Part shown: positions 54,828 to 63,677 of the stretch, in pieces
How positions within the stretch are numbered: position 1 is the stretch's first letter
Layout: the number at the start of each line of letters is the position of its first letter
Source of the DNA: Deltaproteobacteria bacterium CSP1-8
GTDB lineage: Bacteria; Desulfobacterota; Deferrimicrobia; Deferrimicrobiales; Deferrimicrobiaceae
Direction of reading: 5' to 3'
Length of the DNA stretch: 64,000 nucleotides
Assembly: GCA_001443455.1 (NCBI GenBank)
Contig: LDXO01000001.1
Coordinates: forward strand, 128,968-192,967
The notes under the pieces: generated by a model
Told to the model about the DNA's origin: nothing
Seen by the model: the letters and a program-made list of their open reading frames with translations, nothing else
The model's database searches: none
Position numbers and translations under genes: made by a program

Positions 54828-55975
54828 CGGGGGAGATCGCCTTTGTTCTTTCCGTGGAAGATCGCCCAGAAGAGGATTCCCGCCAGAAACCCGGCCGTGA
54901 CGTTCACGGACAGGATCAGTCCCGCGGTGAGCAGCGCCACCAGGAAATCCTCCCTTCCGGGAAGGTCGCGTGCGGGAAGGGACAGTTCCAGCCCGGCAAA
55001 GACGAGAAGCGCGCCGAGGATGCTCTGCGGGAAGTTCTGGAGGGGGATCAGCAACGCCGTCGCCGCGGCGACCCCCACGGCCATTTTCATTCCTCCCAGG
55101 AACACGACGGAGCCGCCCGTCCTCGCCCCGAAATGATACTGGCCCGCAAGGCCCCCGGCGCCATGGCACACGGGCATCCCGCCGAACCAGCACGAGATCA
55201 GGTTCATGGCCCCGACGCTCCGCGCCATCTTCGCCTCGGGGATCTTTCTCCCGGGGAACAGGTCCCCGGAGAGGGCGCATACGGCCACGACGGAGTTGAG
55301 AAGCGTGAGCGGGATCTGGGCGATCGCCCCTCTCGTGAACCCACGCCACCAGTCCCCCGCGGAGGGGATGATGACCTCGGGGGCCCATGTCGTAAACGTC
55401 AAGTTTCCGAGCAGGCCGGGCCGGGAGACCCCGAGCAAGAGGAACCCGAGCAGGAACAGGATGAGTGCCGCGGGCACCTTTCGCCGGAAATAGGACAGGA
55501 CGATCAGGGTCACGGCTACCCCGCCGACCAGGAGGCTGTCCCATCCGATCATCGGGAGGGGAAGCATGGTCTGCACCCCTGTCAGAAGAAGCTTGAGCCC
55601 GATGCCGAGCTGGATTCCCCGGACGACGGGCCTGGGGGTAAGGGAAAGGAGCCGGCCGGCGCCGGGAAAGATCCCGATGAGGAAGACCATCCCGCCCATG
55701 AGGATGCCCGCCGCCGCGATTTCCCCCGGCGTCATCCCCTCCGCGATCGCCACCGCAGCAATGGCCTTCATCGGCTGCACCGGGATCGGCAGCCGGAAGA
55801 GGAAACCGGTCACGACGTTCCACAGTCCCGCGAAGAAGAAGACGGGGGCGGGGGACAGGCCGCATTGGGCGATGTACCCGAGGGTGAGCGGAAGGAACGT
55901 CCCCAGGTCTCCCAGGGAGCCGGAAATCTCCTCGCGGGTGAACCGGAATCCCGGGGAAGCGGCCTCACCCCTCAT
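54824..55975 (-). CDS. MOT1-type molybdate transporter
   Basis: An inner-membrane protein of 383 residues with about 10 spans, of the SulP-related MOT1 family. Its signatures are EISGSLGDLGTFLPLTLGY, LPIPVQPMKAIAAVAIAEG, and GGMPVCHGAGGLAGQYHFGA followed by RTGGS. MOT1 proteins import molybdate with high affinity in plants and occur in bacteria beside Mo-cofactor genes. Here it lies between moeA and mobA with overlaps on both sides, which strongly supports molybdate as substrate in place of an ABC ModABC system. Confidence 0.92.
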   Translation of the reverse strand: MRGEAASPGFRFTREEISGSLGDLGTFLPLTLGYIAQCGLSPAPVFFFAGLWNVVTGFLFRLPIPVQPMKAIAAVAIAEGMTPGEIAAAGILMGGMVFLIGIFPGAGRLLSLTPRPVVRGIQLGIGLKLLLTGVQTMLPLPMIGWDSLLVGGVAVTLIVLSYFRRKVPAALILFLLGFLLLGVSRPGLLGNLTFTTWAPEVIIPSAGDWWRGFTRGAIAQIPLTLLNSVVAVCALSGDLFPGRKIPEAKMARSVGAMNLISCWFGGMPVCHGAGGLAGQYHFGARTGGSVVFLGGMKMAVGVAAATALLIPLQNFPQSILGALLVFAGLELSLPARDLPGREDFLVALLTAGLILSVNVTAGFLAGILFWAIFHGKNKGDLPR

Positions 55976-57200
55976 GCGAGAGGAAATTCCCCCAGATGGG
56001 ATAGAATCGGACGATCTCTCCCGCGGGGAGGTGCGAAGTCCCCAGGGGGATCTCGAACACTCCCTCCGCGAGGCAGGCGGAGACGAAATCGCCCGATCCG
56101 TGGGAGGGGATCTCCACCACCCGGGTTTCCCCGCCTATTTTCTCGAGTCGGCCGATGGAGAACTTTTTTCCCCCGCTCTTGTTGACCGCTCCTTCCGCGA
56201 GGGGGAGGAGGATCGGTTTCGGGAAGCAATCCGTCGCACCGGATGCTTTGAGCAGCAGCGGCCGGATGAACAGGGAGAAATGGACCATCACCGCCACGGG
56301 ATTTCCGGGCAGGCCGACCACGATCCCCCCGCCGGGAGACTCGCCCGCGAAGATCGGCTTCCCCGGCTTGACGGCGATCTTGTGCAGGATCTTCCGGACC
56401 CCGCAGGCGGCAAGGCAATCGGGCACGATGTCCACGTCCCCCACGGATACGCCGCCCGAGAGGAGGAGAAAGTCGCAGGCGAGTCCCTCGCGGATCTTCG
56501 CCGTGATGGTTTCCCTGTCGTCCTTTACGATCCCCAGGTACCGGACCTTCCGGAAGCCGAGACTGTTGAGCGCGGCGAGGAGAAAATGGGCGTTGCTGTT
56601 GCGGATCATGGGGCCTTCGGCCCCCTCCCACGGTTCGACCAGCTCGTCGCCGGTCGAAAGGACCGCGACGGTCGGGCGCCTGTAGACCGGGACCTCCCAC
56701 CCGCCGACGGAGGAAAGCGTAGCGACATGATGGGCGGAAAGAAACGTTCCCGAGGGAATGAGGACCGCACCCCGGAGGACGTCTTCCCCCTCCCGTGCGA
56801 TGTTTTGCCCGCGGCTGGCCGGGGTTTGGAAGCGAACGGATCCCCCTCGGTCGACTTGTGCGTGCTCGACCTGGATCACCGTGTCGAACGGCGCCGGGAC
56901 CATCGCCCCGGTCATGATCCTGACGCAGCCCGCCTCGGTGGCGTCGCCGCTCCACACGGTGCCCGGGTTGACCGATCCCACCACCCGGTACGTTCGTTCA
57001 GTTTCTTTCCCCGTCCAGACGACGGCGAACCCGTCCATCGCCGCGCGGGGAAATGGCGGAATGTTCCGGTCCGCGATCACCTCCCGGGCGAGGATCTCGC
57101 CGGCGACGTCCGGGAGGGGAACCTCGCGGACATCCCGGGTGCGGACGAAGGGCAGTACCGAGGCAAGCGCCTCCTCGTAAGTGATCGCCACGATCCTCAC
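55965..57200 (-). CDS. moeA: Molybdopterin molybdenumtransferase
   Basis: A MoeA of about 411 residues inserting Mo into adenylylated molybdopterin. The motifs are PPFPRAAMDGFAV, AGCVRIMTGAMVP, TVIQVEHAQ, STGDELVEP, LLLSGGVSVGDVDIVPD, and the C-terminal VVGLPGNPVAVMVHF. ATG 57203 sits directly against AAGGAGA with no spacing, so GTG 57200 (4-5 nt spacing) is more likely used. It overlaps the transporter gene by 11 nt. First gene of the leftward operon. Confidence 0.94.
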   Translation of the reverse strand: MRIVAITYEEALASVLPFVRTRDVREVPLPDVAGEILAREVIADRNIPPFPRAAMDGFAVVWTGKETERTYRVVGSVNPGTVWSGDATEAGCVRIMTGAMVPAPFDTVIQVEHAQVDRGGSVRFQTPASRGQNIAREGEDVLRGAVLIPSGTFLSAHHVATLSSVGGWEVPVYRRPTVAVLSTGDELVEPWEGAEGPMIRNSNAHFLLAALNSLGFRKVRYLGIVKDDRETITAKIREGLACDFLLLSGGVSVGDVDIVPDCLAACGVRKILHKIAVKPGKPIFAGESPGGGIVVGLPGNPVAVMVHFSLFIRPLLLKASGATDCFPKPILLPLAEGAVNKSGGKKFSIGRLEKIGGETRVVEIPSHGSGDFVSACLAEGVFEIPLGTSHLPAGEIVRFYPIWGNFLSHEG

Positions 57201-57203
57201 CAT

Positions 57204-57627
57204 TCTCCTTGTCGAGGTGCGGGAAATAGGGGAAACATTGTATCAACAACGGGGTGGATCATGGGAACCGAACATTTGCCCCCCGGCAGGAAAGACGCTC
57301 CCCGCTTCGAGACCGACCACCCCGGGAAGGACGGCTGGCGGTTCCCGGCGGCAGGGAAAAAATCTGGGAAAAAAATCTTGCATTCTCCGGATATCGAAGG
57401 TAGGTTGATGTTCAAAATATCAAAAGATCGGTTTATTTTCCTACATTTGCTACACGATTTTTGTTTATGTAAGTTCCTGATTGGCAACATTTTTTAGGGA
57501 ATGGGAGAGGTCGACATGCATCCGGACTTCCCTTGTCGTATTCCAAGAGAAAAAGCGCCCCTCGAGCATTTCTTCTCTACCCCAATACGAAATGAGGTAA
57601 GGCGAGATCAAGGGAGGAGGATGGGTC
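57204..57627. other. Divergent promoter region with a mobB-like remnant
   Basis: No intact gene. On the plus strand at about 57302-57360 the frame reads RFETDHPGKDGWRFPAAGK, nearly the same as RFEIDHPGKDSYRFSAAG inside mobB at 62238-62290, so this is a fragment of a second mobB. From 57360 to 57500 the DNA is strikingly AT-rich (runs of A and T, TTGGCAACATTTTTTAGG) and should hold the promoter of the cytochrome-oxidoreductase operon. GGGAGGAGG at 57611-57620 is the cytochrome's ribosome binding site. Confidence 0.55.
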
Positions 57628-57945
57628 ATGAATAGGGCAATGATCGTGCTTGCGCTCCTCGTCGCCGTGACATCGGCCGGATACGCACGGGTCGGCGGAG
57701 GCGACATCGTCTATGAGGTCAAGAAAATCGGCAACGTCACCTTCCGCCACGACGCGCACGTCGGGAAGTCGGGCCTTCCCTGCACGGCATGCCACGCCTC
57801 CTTGTACGTGACGAAGGAGAAGCGCAAGACCGCTACCATGTCCCAGATGGGAAAGGGGGCTTCCTGCGGTTCCTGCCACAACGGGAAGACGGCGTTCTCC
57901 GTGAAGGGGAGCTGCAATCAGTGCCACACGAAGGAGGTGAAGTAA
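57628..57945 (+). CDS. Triheme c7-type cytochrome
   Basis: A 105-residue periplasmic cytochrome with a signal peptide (about 1-20) and three CxxCH motifs: CTACH, CGSCH and CNQCH. His residues in FRHDAHVGK are likely sixth ligands. It resembles the c7-type triheme domain of deltaproteobacteria, which passes electrons between periplasmic enzymes and quinone-linked complexes. It lies immediately before the iron-sulfur subunit (adjacent stop/start) and probably serves the oxidoreductase in place of a membrane NrfD-type subunit, which is missing from this operon. Confidence 0.92.
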   Translation: MNRAMIVLALLVAVTSAGYARVGGGDIVYEVKKIGNVTFRHDAHVGKSGLPCTACHASLYVTKEKRKTATMSQMGKGASCGSCHNGKTAFSVKGSCNQCHTKEVK

Positions 57946-58788
57946 ATGTTCGAGGGAAGGGACGAACTGACCGTCATCCAGGAAGATATCCAAAGAGCTC
58001 TGGCATCCCCCGACGGCAAATGGGCGATGCTCATCGATCTTCGGCGCTGCACGGCGTGCAAGTCGTGCACGGCGGGCTGCGTGGCCGAACAGAAAAGCCC
58101 GCCGGGCGTCGTCTACCGGCCGGTCTACGAGGAGGAATCGGGCTCGTTTCCCGACGTCAAGAGACGGTTCACGCCAAGACCCTGTCAGCAGTGCGACAAC
58201 CCTCCCTGCGTGGACGCGTGCCCCAACAAGGGGGAGGGGAAGGCGACCTGGAAGAGCACGAAGGGGAAAAGCGCCGGCATCGTCATGATCAATTACGGGC
58301 AGTGCGTCGGCTGCGGGCGCTGCGTGATCGCCTGCCCGTACAAGGCACGGACCCTGGACGCGGGCAGCCTCCACACCGAGGGGACTCCCAGAGTGGAGGA
58401 GTACGAGAAGTCCCCCACCTGGGAGTACGGCCGGAAATGGCCCCGCGAGAAGTTTCATACCCCCTGCGGGAATGCCCGAAAGTGCCATTTCTGCTATCAC
58501 CGGCTGAAGAACGGCATGGTCCCGATGTGCGTGAGCACCTGCATCTGCCGGGCGAACTACTTCGGGGATCCCGAAGATACAAAGAGCCTGATCCACAAGA
58601 TGATCAAGGAGAACAAGGTCACGGTGCTGGCCGAGGTGTCGTCGAAGGGGCAGGCGAAGCTCAAGGACGCGGACCTGAAGGACCGGAGCCCGTCGGACAT
58701 CGCCGGGAAGATCGGCTACCCGGGGACCACCCCGTCGTTTGCCGGGGAATCGAAGACCAAACCCAGGGTCTACTACATCCTGCCGTAG
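57946..58788 (+). CDS. NrfC/PhsB-type 4Fe-4S electron-transfer subunit
   Basis: A 280-residue ferredoxin subunit with four [4Fe-4S] motif groups: CTACKSCTAGC, CQQCDNPPCVDACP, CVGCGRCVIACP and CHFCYHRL...CVSTC. This is the beta subunit of CISM-type molybdoenzymes (DMSO, polysulfide, tetrathionate and arsenate reductases). No signal peptide is seen, so it is probably exported with the Tat-dependent catalytic subunit encoded 13 nt downstream. ATG 57946 directly follows the cytochrome stop, with AAGGAGGTGAAGTAA as ribosome binding site. Confidence 0.94.
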   Translation: MFEGRDELTVIQEDIQRALASPDGKWAMLIDLRRCTACKSCTAGCVAEQKSPPGVVYRPVYEEESGSFPDVKRRFTPRPCQQCDNPPCVDACPNKGEGKATWKSTKGKSAGIVMINYGQCVGCGRCVIACPYKARTLDAGSLHTEGTPRVEEYEKSPTWEYGRKWPREKFHTPCGNARKCHFCYHRLKNGMVPMCVSTCICRANYFGDPEDTKSLIHKMIKENKVTVLAEVSSKGQAKLKDADLKDRSPSDIAGKIGYPGTTPSFAGESKTKPRVYYILP

Positions 58789-58801
58789 TCGAGGTGAAGA
58801 G

Positions 58802-61800
58802 ATGGAAGAGAAAAAGAATCGCCGGGACGGCATAAACCGGAGGGATTTCCTGAAGTGCACCGCGGTTCTCGGGGGCACGGTCCTCGCCTCGCAGCTCGAA
58901 TGGGCCACGGACCTGATGCGCCGGGCCGAGGCGGGGCAACTCACCCCCGAGGAGGAGTACGAGCTGGTCAGGGCGGAAAACACGCTCCATACCGTCTGCC
59001 TCCAATGCAATACCGGCTGCGGCATCAAGGTCAAGTTCTTCCGGAAGAACGGCAGCGCCGTGGCCCTGAAGATCGACGGGAACCCGTACAATCCCTTCGT
59101 TTCGGTCCCCCATGCCCCGTACGGGACTTCTCCGTCCGAATTGAACAAGGTCGACATGGCGATCTGTCCCAAGGGGCAGGCGGGACTCCAGAGCGTCTAC
59201 GACCCGTACCGGATCACGAAGGTCATCAAGAGGGCCGGGAAGCGGGGCGAGGGGAAATGGATGACGGTCCCCTTCGACCGGGCGGTCGACGAGATCGTCG
59301 GTGGCGGGAAGCTCTTCCGCCACGTGCCGGGGGAGGAGAGCCGTGAGGTGACCGGGCTCAAGGAGATCTATGCGCTCCGCGACCCGAAGATCGCCAAGGA
59401 GATGGGCGAGGACGCGAAAGCGATCGGCAAGGCGAAGGATAAAAAGAAGGCCGTCGAGGAATTCAAGGCAAAGCATGCGCCGAACCTTTCGCACCTCATC
59501 GACCCGGACCACCCGGATCTGGGGCCCAAGAACAACCAGATGGTCTACATGTGGGGCCGGAAGAAGGGCGGCCGGGGGGACTTCTCCGCGCGGTTCTTCG
59601 GGGACTACTTCGGGACGGTCAACACCCACGGCCACACGACGGTGTGCCAGGGGTCGCTCTACTTCACCTGCAAGGCGATGAGCGAGCAGTACGAATACAG
59701 CAAGTTCGGAGGCGGCAAGAAGTTCTACTGGCAGGGGGACTTCGAGAACAGCGAATACATTCTGTGCGTGGGGTCGAACCTTCTCGACGCCAACTACGGC
59801 CCCTCGAACCGGAACGTGCGGCTCATTCCCAACCTGGTCAGCGGGAAGACGAAGATGACCGTCGTCGATCCCCGCTTCAACAAGGCGGCGGCGAAGGCGA
59901 ACCGGTACCTGCCGATCCAACCCGGGGAGGACGGCGCTTTCTTCGCAGGGATCATCCAATGGATCATCAACAACAAGAAGGTTGACGCCAAGTACCTGGC
60001 ATGCGCGAACAAGGCGGCCGCCAAGGCGGCCGGAGAACCGACCTGGTCCAACGCCGTCCTCCTCGTCAAGATGGACAAGGACGGCAAGCCGGGCAAGTTC
60101 CTGCGGGCCCACGAGATCGGCCTGGCCCAGCCCGAGAAGAGAAAGGACAAGGACGACAAGGAGCACGACTTCGAATACCTCGTGGCGATGAAGGACGGGA
60201 AGCCGGTCGCCGTCGATCCCAACGACGACAAGAACCCGGTCACGGGGGACCTGCTGGTCGACGCGGCGATCGGCGACGTCAAGGTGAAATCCGGGCTTAC
60301 GCTCGTCGCCGAAGCGGCAAACGCGAAGCCGATGGACGAGTGGTCGAGGATCTGCGGGATTCCCGCGAAGGAGATCGAAGCGGTCGCGAAGGAGCTGACG
60401 AGCCACGGGAAAAAGGCGGTCGTGGACGTCCACCGGGGGATCGCCCAGCACACGAACGGCTTCTACAACGTGCTCTACGCGATGACGATCAACCTCCTCC
60501 TCGGGAACTTCGACTGGAAGGGGGGGATGATCGAGGCGTCGACTTACAACACGACGGGAGGGAAGGAGGGTCAGCCGTTCGCCCTGGCGAAAATGGCCCC
60601 GGGGAAGAACGGGAAGTTCGGGATCAGCGTGATCCGGCACGACGTCAAGTACGAGGAGACGTCCCTCTTTTCCGGCTACCCGGCGAAGCGGAACTGGTGG
60701 CCCCTCGCCTCGGACATCTACGAGGAGATCGTCCCCTCGATCGGCGACGCCTACCCGTACCCGATCAAGGCCCTCTTCTCCTACATGTGCACGCCGGTCT
60801 ACGCCCTTCCCGCGGGGCAAACCAACATCCCGATTCTCATGGACGTGGGGAAGGTCCCCCTTTACTTCTGCAGCGACATCCTGATCGGGACCACGTCCAT
60901 GTACGCCGACTACATCTTCCCCGACCTGTCGTTCCTGGAACGGTGGGAGATGCAGGGGTCCCACCCCAACATGCCGGTCAAGGTCCAGCCGATCCGGCAG
61001 CCGGTCATCGCCCCGATCCCGGAGACGGTGAAAGTCTTCGGGGAGGAGATGCCCTGCTCCTACGAGGCGCTCCAGCTCGCCCTTGCGGAGCGGCTCGGGA
61101 TGAAGGGGTACGGCAAGGACGGGTTCGGGCCGGGGCAGGACTTCACCCGTCCGGACGATTTCTATATCCGGATGGTCGCCAACGTCGCCACCGACGGGAA
61201 GCCCGTTCCCGATGCCGACGATGCGGAGCTCAAACTCTTCCTCGAATCGCGCAAGCACCTTCCGAAGACCGTGTTCGACCCGGGGCGGTGGGAGAAGATC
61301 GCCGGGGCGAACTGGCGGAAGGTGGTCTACGTCCTGAACCGCGGCGGGCGTTTCCAGGAGTACAAGGACATCTACAAGGGCGACCACGTGGCCAACCAGT
61401 ACAAGTCGCTCATCAACCTGTACCAGGAGAAGACCGCCGGGACGAAAAACGCGTTCACCGGGAAATCGAATCCCGGATACGCGACCTATATCCCGATCGC
61501 GTCGGCCCTCGGGAAATCCCCGAAGGACGAGGGGCTGACCGAGGGGTATCCCCTGCACCTGATCACGCAGAGGGACATCCTGATGACCAAGTCGCGGACC
61601 GTCGTGGACTATTGGCTGCTTGCCATCAAGCCGGAGAACGAGCTCCTCATCCATCCGGCGACCGCCGGGAAACTCGGGCTCAAGACCGGGGACCGGGCCA
61701 AGGTCGTTTCGGCGACGAACAAGGAGGGGGTCTGGGATCTCGGGAACGGGATGAAGAAGCCCATGATCGGGATGGTCAAGTCGACCGAAACGATCATGCC

Positions 61801-62023
61801 CGGGGTGGTCACGTTCACCCTGGGGCACGGGCACTGGGCGACCGGGGCGGCGGACGTCGTGATCGACGGGAAACTCGTCAAGGGCGACCCGAGGAGGGGG
61901 ACCGGCGTCCACGCCAACGCCGCCATGTGGGTGGATCCCTACCTCAAGAACACCTGCATGCTCGACCCGGTGGGCGGGAGCGTGTCGTTCTACGATACGA
62001 AGGTGAATCTTGTGAAGGGATAG
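58802..62023 (+). CDS. Tat-exported molybdopterin oxidoreductase (TtrA/ArrA-like)
   Basis: A 1073-residue DMSO-reductase-family catalytic subunit. A Tat-type start NRRDFLKC near residues 12-19 is followed by the [4Fe-4S] ligands CLQCNTGC (from 66) with the last Cys in AICPKG (122). Cys282 in HTTVCQGSLYF is the probable Mo ligand. The bis-MGD dinucleotide-binding domain closes the C-terminus (GDRAKVVSATNKEG). Length and the CQGSLYF motif place it near tetrathionate, arsenate and selenate-type reductases, which cannot be separated by eye. A stretch of about 85 residues rich in Lys/Asp (DKDDKEHDFEYLVAM near 450) looks like a family insertion. The operon has the beta subunit and a triheme cytochrome but no NrfD anchor. 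Confidence 0.92.
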   Translation: MEEKKNRRDGINRRDFLKCTAVLGGTVLASQLEWATDLMRRAEAGQLTPEEEYELVRAENTLHTVCLQCNTGCGIKVKFFRKNGSAVALKIDGNPYNPFVSVPHAPYGTSPSELNKVDMAICPKGQAGLQSVYDPYRITKVIKRAGKRGEGKWMTVPFDRAVDEIVGGGKLFRHVPGEESREVTGLKEIYALRDPKIAKEMGEDAKAIGKAKDKKKAVEEFKAKHAPNLSHLIDPDHPDLGPKNNQMVYMWGRKKGGRGDFSARFFGDYFGTVNTHGHTTVCQGSLYFTCKAMSEQYEYSKFGGGKKFYWQGDFENSEYILCVGSNLLDANYGPSNRNVRLIPNLVSGKTKMTVVDPRFNKAAAKANRYLPIQPGEDGAFFAGIIQWIINNKKVDAKYLACANKAAAKAAGEPTWSNAVLLVKMDKDGKPGKFLRAHEIGLAQPEKRKDKDDKEHDFEYLVAMKDGKPVAVDPNDDKNPVTGDLLVDAAIGDVKVKSGLTLVAEAANAKPMDEWSRICGIPAKEIEAVAKELTSHGKKAVVDVHRGIAQHTNGFYNVLYAMTINLLLGNFDWKGGMIEASTYNTTGGKEGQPFALAKMAPGKNGKFGISVIRHDVKYEETSLFSGYPAKRNWWPLASDIYEEIVPSIGDAYPYPIKALFSYMCTPVYALPAGQTNIPILMDVGKVPLYFCSDILIGTTSMYADYIFPDLSFLERWEMQGSHPNMPVKVQPIRQPVIAPIPETVKVFGEEMPCSYEALQLALAERLGMKGYGKDGFGPGQDFTRPDDFYIRMVANVATDGKPVPDADDAELKLFLESRKHLPKTVFDPGRWEKIAGANWRKVVYVLNRGGRFQEYKDIYKGDHVANQYKSLINLYQEKTAGTKNAFTGKSNPGYATYIPIASALGKSPKDEGLTEGYPLHLITQRDILMTKSRTVVDYWLLAIKPENELLIHPATAGKLGLKTGDRAKVVSATNKEGVWDLGNGMKKPMIGMVKSTETIMPGVVTFTLGHGHWATGAADVVIDGKLVKGDPRRGTGVHANAAMWVDPYLKNTCMLDPVGGSVSFYDTKVNLVKG

Positions 62024-62092
62024 TCCCGCAGGAAACCGGCTGGAGAGCGATAGGAGAACAGAGGGATAACCGTATCGATCCGGGGGGGCGAA

Positions 62093-62608
62093 ATGGGTGG
62101 TGAAGTCTTGCGCCCCCCCGTCCTGTGCTTCGTCGGGCGGAAAAACTCGGGGAAGACGACCCTCATGGAGAAGGTCATCGCGGGCCTTACGGCGGACGGG
62201 CACCGGGTGGCGGCCGTCAAGCACGATGCGCATCGCTTCGAGATCGATCACCCCGGGAAGGACAGTTACCGGTTCTCCGCCGCGGGGGCGGACACGACCG
62301 TGATCTCTTCCCCGGAAAAGACCGCGGTCGTCCTGCTTCACCGGGAAGAGATCCCCCTCGAGTCGATCCTTGCGCGGTTCGTCGAGGGGGTGGACATCAT
62401 CCTTGCGGAGGGGTACAAGGCCTCCCGGTTCCCCAAGATCGAGGTCCACCGGAAAGCCACCGGGGAACCCCTGATCGATCCGCCACCGCCTGGGTTGATC
62501 GCCGTGGCCACGGACGAGCGGGTGGAAAGTTCGGTGCCTCAGTTTGACATCCGCGATCCCGATGCCGTCGTCCGGTTCATAAAAACCGTTTTTCTCGGGA
62601 AAGCATGA
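62093..62608 (+). CDS. mobB: Molybdopterin-guanine dinucleotide biosynthesis adapter
   Basis: A MobB of 171 residues. The P-loop FVGRKNSGKTTLMEKVI is near the start, VKHDAHRFEIDHPGKDSYRF carries the conserved HDxH and DxPGKDS segment, and ILAEGYKASRFPKIEV is the third signature. MobB binds GTP and assists MobA. ATG 62093 is preceded by GGGGGG. It follows the oxidoreductase by 69 nt, so cofactor finishing is co-expressed with its user. A partial second copy lies at 57302. Confidence 0.94.
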   Translation: MGGEVLRPPVLCFVGRKNSGKTTLMEKVIAGLTADGHRVAAVKHDAHRFEIDHPGKDSYRFSAAGADTTVISSPEKTAVVLLHREEIPLESILARFVEGVDIILAEGYKASRFPKIEVHRKATGEPLIDPPPPGLIAVATDERVESSVPQFDIRDPDAVVRFIKTVFLGKA

Positions 62609-62684
62609 TATATTTCCTGGTCCGGATCCCGGAAACCGGTCGGGATGAACGTATCCGCGCGCTGATCGACGCGAAAGGACGGTC

Positions 62685-63665
62685 ATGAGTCTTTTCGACC
62701 CCCTCGGAAGAAAGATCAACTATCTCCGGCTCTCGGTCACCGGCAGGTGCAACCTGCGGTGCAGCTATTGCAGGCCGCAAGGGATGGATCCGGGACCGGG
62801 GACCGAAGAGATTCTTTCCGACGAAGACCTGCTTTTCCTGGCCTGCACGGCGGTCGGCGTCGGGATCGAGAAGATCCGCGTCACGGGCGGAGAGCCGCTG
62901 CTGCGCAAAGGGATCGTCAGCCTCCTCTCCCGCCTCGGGGAAATCCCCGGCCTGAAGAAGCTGGTCCTGACCACCAACGGCCTTCTCCTGGCGGAGATGG
63001 CGGGGGATTTGCGCAGGGCCGGAGTGGAGAGCCTGAACATAAGCCTCGACTCTCTCGTGCCGGATCGATTCGAACGGATCACGGGCGGGGCCCGCCTGGA
63101 GTTCGTGCTCGAAGGCGTGGAGAAAGCACTGGGTCACGGATTTCCTCGCGTCAAAATCAACGCGGTGGTGATGCAGGGGATCAACGACGACGAGGTGGTC
63201 CGGTTCGCCTCTCTTACCCTCGACCGGCCCCTGACGGTCCGGTTCATCGAGCAGATGCCGTTGCACGGCAAGGATTGCGGTCCGGGCCTGACCGTCCCGG
63301 GAGAGGAGATCCTGCAAACGATCCAGGGAAGGTACCGCCTAGCCCCTCTGGAAAGGGAGGACCTGGGCGGGCCCGCCCGGTATTACCGGATGGAGGGCGC
63401 CATCGGGACGATCGGGATCATCACCCCGGTCTCCTGCCATTTCTGCGGGGACTGCAACCGCATCCGTGTGACCTCCGACGGATTCGCCAAGGGGTGCCTC
63501 TTTTCCACGCGGGACGTCGATCTGAAACCTTTCCTTGCGAAAGGCGACGAAGGAGGGTTACGGAACACCCTTCGGTCCGTCGTCGGGGGCAAACCCTCCG
63601 GACACCTCTTCCTGCGGGAAGGGTGCCGCGGAGAACCGGTCGACATGGCGAGAGTCGGGGGGTAG
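62685..63665 (+). CDS. moaA: GTP 3',8-cyclase
   Basis: A radical-SAM MoaA of 326 residues starting cofactor synthesis from GTP. The SAM-cluster motif CNLRCSYC follows SVTGRCN. The glycine-rich VTGGEPLLRKG binds SAM, the C-terminal cluster is CHFCGDCNRIRVTSDG with a later Cys in KGCLF, and the chain ends in the expected GG (ARVGG). GAAAGGAC precedes ATG 62685. It lies 76 nt after mobB and 12 nt before the MOSC gene. Confidence 0.95.
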   Translation: MSLFDPLGRKINYLRLSVTGRCNLRCSYCRPQGMDPGPGTEEILSDEDLLFLACTAVGVGIEKIRVTGGEPLLRKGIVSLLSRLGEIPGLKKLVLTTNGLLLAEMAGDLRRAGVESLNISLDSLVPDRFERITGGARLEFVLEGVEKALGHGFPRVKINAVVMQGINDDEVVRFASLTLDRPLTVRFIEQMPLHGKDCGPGLTVPGEEILQTIQGRYRLAPLEREDLGGPARYYRMEGAIGTIGIITPVSCHFCGDCNRIRVTSDGFAKGCLFSTRDVDLKPFLAKGDEGGLRNTLRSVVGGKPSGHLFLREGCRGEPVDMARVGG

Positions 63666-63677
63666 GGAGGCCGATCG

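Noticed and set aside
58661-62719. 1352-codon open frame antisense to the oxidoreductase and mobB
   Set aside because: High-GC third positions leave the opposite strand free of stops. The translation is rich in Arg, Leu, Val and Pro with no domain, no signal and no ribosome binding site, while the plus strand carries full family motifs.
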